From Azolla caroliniana (lineage: Eukaryota; Polypodiophyta): 64,000 nucleotides of DNA. Position 1 is the first letter of the stretch. Each line of letters opens with the position of its first letter. Under the pieces are notes generated by a model. It did no database searches and was not told the DNA's origin. It was given only the letters and a program-made list of their open reading frames with translations. The stretch spans positions 4,278,001-4,342,000 of the forward strand of contig JBHGNT010000001.1 of the NCBI GenBank assembly GCA_043228905.1, given 5' to 3'. A program made the position numbers and the translations under genes. Shown here in pieces: positions 60,968 to 64,000 of the stretch.

Positions 60968-61348
60968 TGTTGAGAATCAAGCTCAACTTCGTCTAGTGTG
61001 TGAACTCACCTTGAGAGTGAATAGACACCCCAATGGTCAAGAGTCACCACTTTGTATTCTAGCATTTAGTATGAGTCATAGAATCATATTCTATGACACA
61101 TAACTTATGAGCTTTCACATTCCCCATGCTCTATGAGTCTTGTAGTTAATGAAGAGAGAGGGTAACTGTATAAAGCACCCTCCTCCCACCTTGTATAATG
61201 TTGAGTCTTTCTCCTTTGTTAATATAATCTACCTTTTGTATACTTTGTGTCTTACTCTTTGTCTCTCTCACTCTCTCTCTCTCTCCCTCATACACACACA
61301 TACTTCACACCTATTCCACTACACAAGAATCATACCTGATTCTTTACA
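60968..61348 (+). mobile_element. Solo LTR inserted in the copia RNase H region, 5-bp target duplication ATAAG
   Basis: 381 bp beginning TGTTGAGAATC and ending GATTCTTTACA, so the ends are imperfect inverted repeats. It is flanked by 'ataag' at 60963-60967 and 61349-61353. It contains a TATA-like 'ctgtataaagc' (about 61168) and a CT-rich end, as LTRs do. Removing it with one ATAAG rejoins the copia frame exactly (MKSLPY to RQILGSIRYLMS). Confidence 0.92.
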
Positions 61349-61999
61349 ATAAGGAAGTGATTTCATGAGTTTCTCTTCTTCCACGGTCTTTGGACTATCA
61401 TTGGGTGATAGTTTGCACGTTACGGTCATTGGTGTTGCAATATGTTTGCTATCAGACATCTCGAACTTGTGAATAATTTCTTCGACCAACTTCCATTGCC
61501 ACATGGTAAGCGTGTCTTTTGTCCTATTCCTTGTTACCTTGATACCAAGGCAATACGCTACTGGTCCAAGGTCTTTGACGGGAAACTTCTCCTTGAATTG
61601 ATTTACAACCTTTCGCATTGAAGTAGTAGAGTTACAGGCTATTGGCAAATCATCAACATACACACCAATGATTACATAGTCACTTCCTTCCTTACAAACG
61701 TAAAGATTTTGCTCGGCTTGAAGACGCCGAAAATTAATAGTCATAAGAAATGTATGGAGCTTGTGGTGCCACATTCGCGGAGATTGTTTCAAACCATACA
61801 ACGACTTATGAAGCTTACAAACATACTTTTGGGAATTTTGAATCTTCAAAAAACGGCAGTTGTTGCATGATTATATTTCTTCATTTAAGTCACCATGTAA
61901 AAATGCGGTTTGGATATCCAAGTGGTGAAGTTCGAGATTAAAACTGGTCGAAAAAGCAAACATATACATATTGATAGTAGTTAGGTACTTTTGGTGTGA

Positions 62000-62530
62000 A
62001 AGCCATATGTGGGTGAGTTAAAGTTAGTAGAGAACTATTAGGTATGAATTGAATAGGTGTGAAGGAGTTAAAAAGAATGTCGTTGACGCTTAACTGAATT
62101 GGAGAAGCGGGAAGAGTTGGCGCGCTCCAAAACCGTGTGTGTTGAGCTGAGCTATAAAAGGACTACTTGCTCCACCTCTCCACTCTCTGCTCCGTCTCTC
62201 TGCGATGGCGTTTCCTTCTGCCCCCAGGGCTATGTCGCCACTGCCATTCTTGCTGCAAATCGAGCTTTTTCGGCCGTGTTGATGGTGGCCGTGTTGCAAG
62301 TCGTTGTGGTCATGGCCGAGCCTATTTTGGTGGTGGTGTTGGTCATGGCCGAGCTGATTTTCATGATCGAGAGGATGTTGATCATGTGGAGGATCATTCT
62401 GATTTTTTGGAGAATGATCACGCTAAATTTGTGGAGGATGATCATGCCGATCCTGTGGGGTTTCTGGGAATGGTGACGCTGCGGCTGCTCTTGATCATCT
62501 TCATGCGGCTTCATTATAGATGGTGATGCG
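62000..62530 (+). other. Unassigned GC-richer insert with TATA box and short ORF inside the copia remnant
   Basis: It sits between the copia integrase-RT linker and the RT core. On the plus strand 'gctataaaagg' (62152-62162) looks like a core promoter. It is followed by an open frame (62167-62526, 119 codons) with the short repeats GHGRAYF/GHGRADF and DHAKF/DHADP. No known family is recognised. It could be a captured host fragment, part of another LTR, or rearranged linker; its edges are approximate. Confidence 0.4.
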
Positions 62531-63250
62531 GGGGAGCAATGAATGAATTCGACTTCTTCATTCTCTTAGGTACCTTTTCTAAATCTTTCACCGATATATC
62601 TTTATAACTTTTGCGATTTTGATGATCTTTCCTTTCATGATCTTCGGTTTGCACGTTGTGTATGTCTTCATTTCCTATTTGGTTGTGTAAATAATCCTTG
62701 CACTGTCATCTCAATCCTTTCTCATTAGGGTAGGTCGGATTATTGTATAAGTAATGAGTTACTCGTACATCCTCATCTTCTGTTAGAACATCAGCATGTT
62801 TTCGATTTTGAAACTGCTTCAAAAAACTCCTTGTGACCAGACCACCGTATTTTTCTATTTGGGAAACATTTGGAGTAATTAGATCATTTATCTTTAAATT
62901 TTGTTTAACGTCACGTACCTCATGTTGTTTTTGTTGCCCAAATACACTAATCTCATCAAATATGACTGATTGGCTAATGAAAAAACCTGCATGTATGTGG
63001 ATAAAATACTTTGTATACTTTAACTCTAGAAGATTCACCATATCCAGTAAAAATACATTTTCTTGTGTGAGGATTTAATTCCTTCCTTTTGTCTATAGGT
63101 ACATGAGTGTAAGCGATCGAACCAAACACTCGTATATGACCAAGGTTAGCTTTATGCTTAAACCAAAGTGAATATGGTGTTTCAAGACCGAGTATCTTAT
63201 GTGGTGATCGGTTTTGCAGGTAACATGCAATGGCAACATCTTGTCAGAAT

Positions 63251-64000
63251 CGAAGAGACAATCCGACATCTAGGAGGGTTCGATTCTTGCACTCAGCTAT
63301 ACCATTATGATGTGGGTTATATGGTACAGTATGCTAATGACTTATTCCGTTTTATTCACAAAAGCTCTTCTATTCATCACTAAAATACTCCCCTCCATTG
63401 TTAGTACAGACAGTTAAGATCTTACGTTAACATTTATCTTCTACATATGCTTTGTAATTTGACAAATGTAGTGTATGCTCGTGATTTCTTCTTAAGAAAG
63501 TATAATATAGCGAATCTTATGAAAATTATCTATAAACGAAATAAAATACTTGTAACCATTTATTGATAAATATTGCATCGGTCCACATTGCTTGTTGTAG
63601 ATGCATCCCTCGCATAATGATAATGCATTTACAAGTTATGTGGATTGATGCAATCTCTATCAATAGATGGTAACAAGTATTTTATTTCATTTATAGATGA
63701 CTTCACAAGATTCACTATATTATACTTTCTCGAGAAGAAATTAGGGGCATAAAATTCATTTACAAGTTACAAAGCATATGTAGAAAATCATTCTCACCTT
63801 AAGATCTTAACTATTCGTACCGACAATGGGGGGGAGTTTTTCAGCGATAAATGGAAAAAGGTTTTGTGAAGAAAAAATGGAATAAGGCATTAGTATACTG
63901 TACCATACAACCCACAACATAATGGTATAGCTGAACGCAAGAATCGAACCCTCGTAGATACATGTCGAAGTATGATTCAAGTTGCTGGATTGCCTCTTCG
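63251..64000. repeat. Large inverted repeat of copia integrase sequence
   Basis: Arm 1 (63251-63588, read on minus) and arm 2 (63638-64000, read on plus) are homologous along their length: ATGTGG..GATGCAAT, acaagtattttattt, attacaaagcatatgtaga, cataatggtatagctga. The spacer is about 49 bp. Arm 1 lacks about 18 bp present in arm 2 near its outer end. Confidence 0.88.
63638..64000 (+). mobile_element. Second copia integrase fragment, plus strand, cut by the window end
   Basis: It encodes, with stops, a copia integrase core: LTIRTDNGGEFFSDKW near 63808-63855, then YNPQHNGIAERKNRTLVDTC near 63910-63970 and QVAGLPLR at the edge. It continues beyond 64000. It is in opposite orientation to the copia copy on its left. 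Confidence 0.88.

Larger units (their letters stand above)
60231..63588 (-). mobile_element. Decayed Ty1/copia retrotransposon (IN, RT, RNase H remnants)
   Basis: Minus-strand order: integrase core (about 63588-63100: HHNGIAE, CYLQNRSPHKILG), integrase end and linker (63041-62706: YFIHIHAGFFISQSVIFDE), an unrelated stretch (about 62530-62000), RT (61990-61319: FNLELHHLDIQTAFLHGDL, LHKSLYGLKQSPRMW, VYVDDL), a solo LTR, then RNase H (60957-60251: LGSIRYLMSYTRPDLSY, SSTEAEYVA, KHIRAHHFIRE). The order is that of copia pol. Stops and frameshifts abound. gag, protease and the 5' LTR are missing or outside the window. Confidence 0.9.

Noticed and set aside
1-64000. tRNA, rRNA or organellar insert
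   Set aside because: Nothing resembling a cloverleaf with A and B boxes, rRNA core sequence or plastid/mitochondrial gene was seen on reading both strands; a tRNA scan was not possible here.

Overview
This is nuclear DNA from a flowering plant. The genes have long AT-rich introns with GT-AG borders, and the gaps are filled with LINEs, Ty3/gypsy and Ty1/copia LTR elements, foldback repeats and microsatellites. No bacterial or organellar gene organisation was seen. The species cannot be fixed from the window.

Five protein genes can be assembled exon by exon, all with consistent reading phase. They are a plastid-type cytochrome P450 of the CYP97B group (minus, 20-7473, 14 exons, 595 aa); a WDR20/creC-like WD40 protein (plus, 11615-20141, 11 exons, 550 aa); two paralogous five-exon GDSL esterase/lipases (plus 26390-28898, 343 aa; minus 50375-53282, 335 aa); and a Ppx/GppA-type exopolyphosphatase (plus, 32013-35954, 8 exons, 710 aa). 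They look like independent housekeeping or secretory genes, not a pathway cluster. Only the two GDSL genes are related to each other.

Layout: 1-7.5 kb CYP97B; 7.5-11.6 kb intergenic with two LINE tails; 11.6-20.1 kb WD40 gene, whose introns hold several tandem duplications; 20.1-26.4 kb intergenic with a truncated LINE (18-bp target duplication); 26.4-28.9 kb GDSL gene 1; 30.8-31.7 kb an AAAT microsatellite holding a foldback MITE; 32.0-36.0 kb Ppx gene with a perfect 40-bp inverted repeat in intron 1; 37.1-41.15 kb a LINE with a tandem array in its 3' part; 41.5-49.8 kb a decayed duplicate of the 3' end of the Ppx gene, split by a LINE that is itself split by a Ty3/gypsy chromovirus; 50.4-53.3 kb GDSL gene 2; 55.6-59.3 kb a compact gag-less gypsy element; 60.0-64.0 kb a decayed copia element with a solo LTR inside it, head to head with a second copia copy that runs off the window.

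The observations I rate highest are (1) perfect heat-shock-element arrays next to the TATA box in both LTRs of the chromovirus; (2) the three-layer nesting at 41.5-49.8 kb; (3) the inverted copia repeat at 63.25-64 kb; (4) the perfect hairpin in Ppx intron 1; and (5) loss of the block III Asn-Asp pair in GDSL gene 1. Several LINE insertions have 17-21 bp target duplications that can be read directly.
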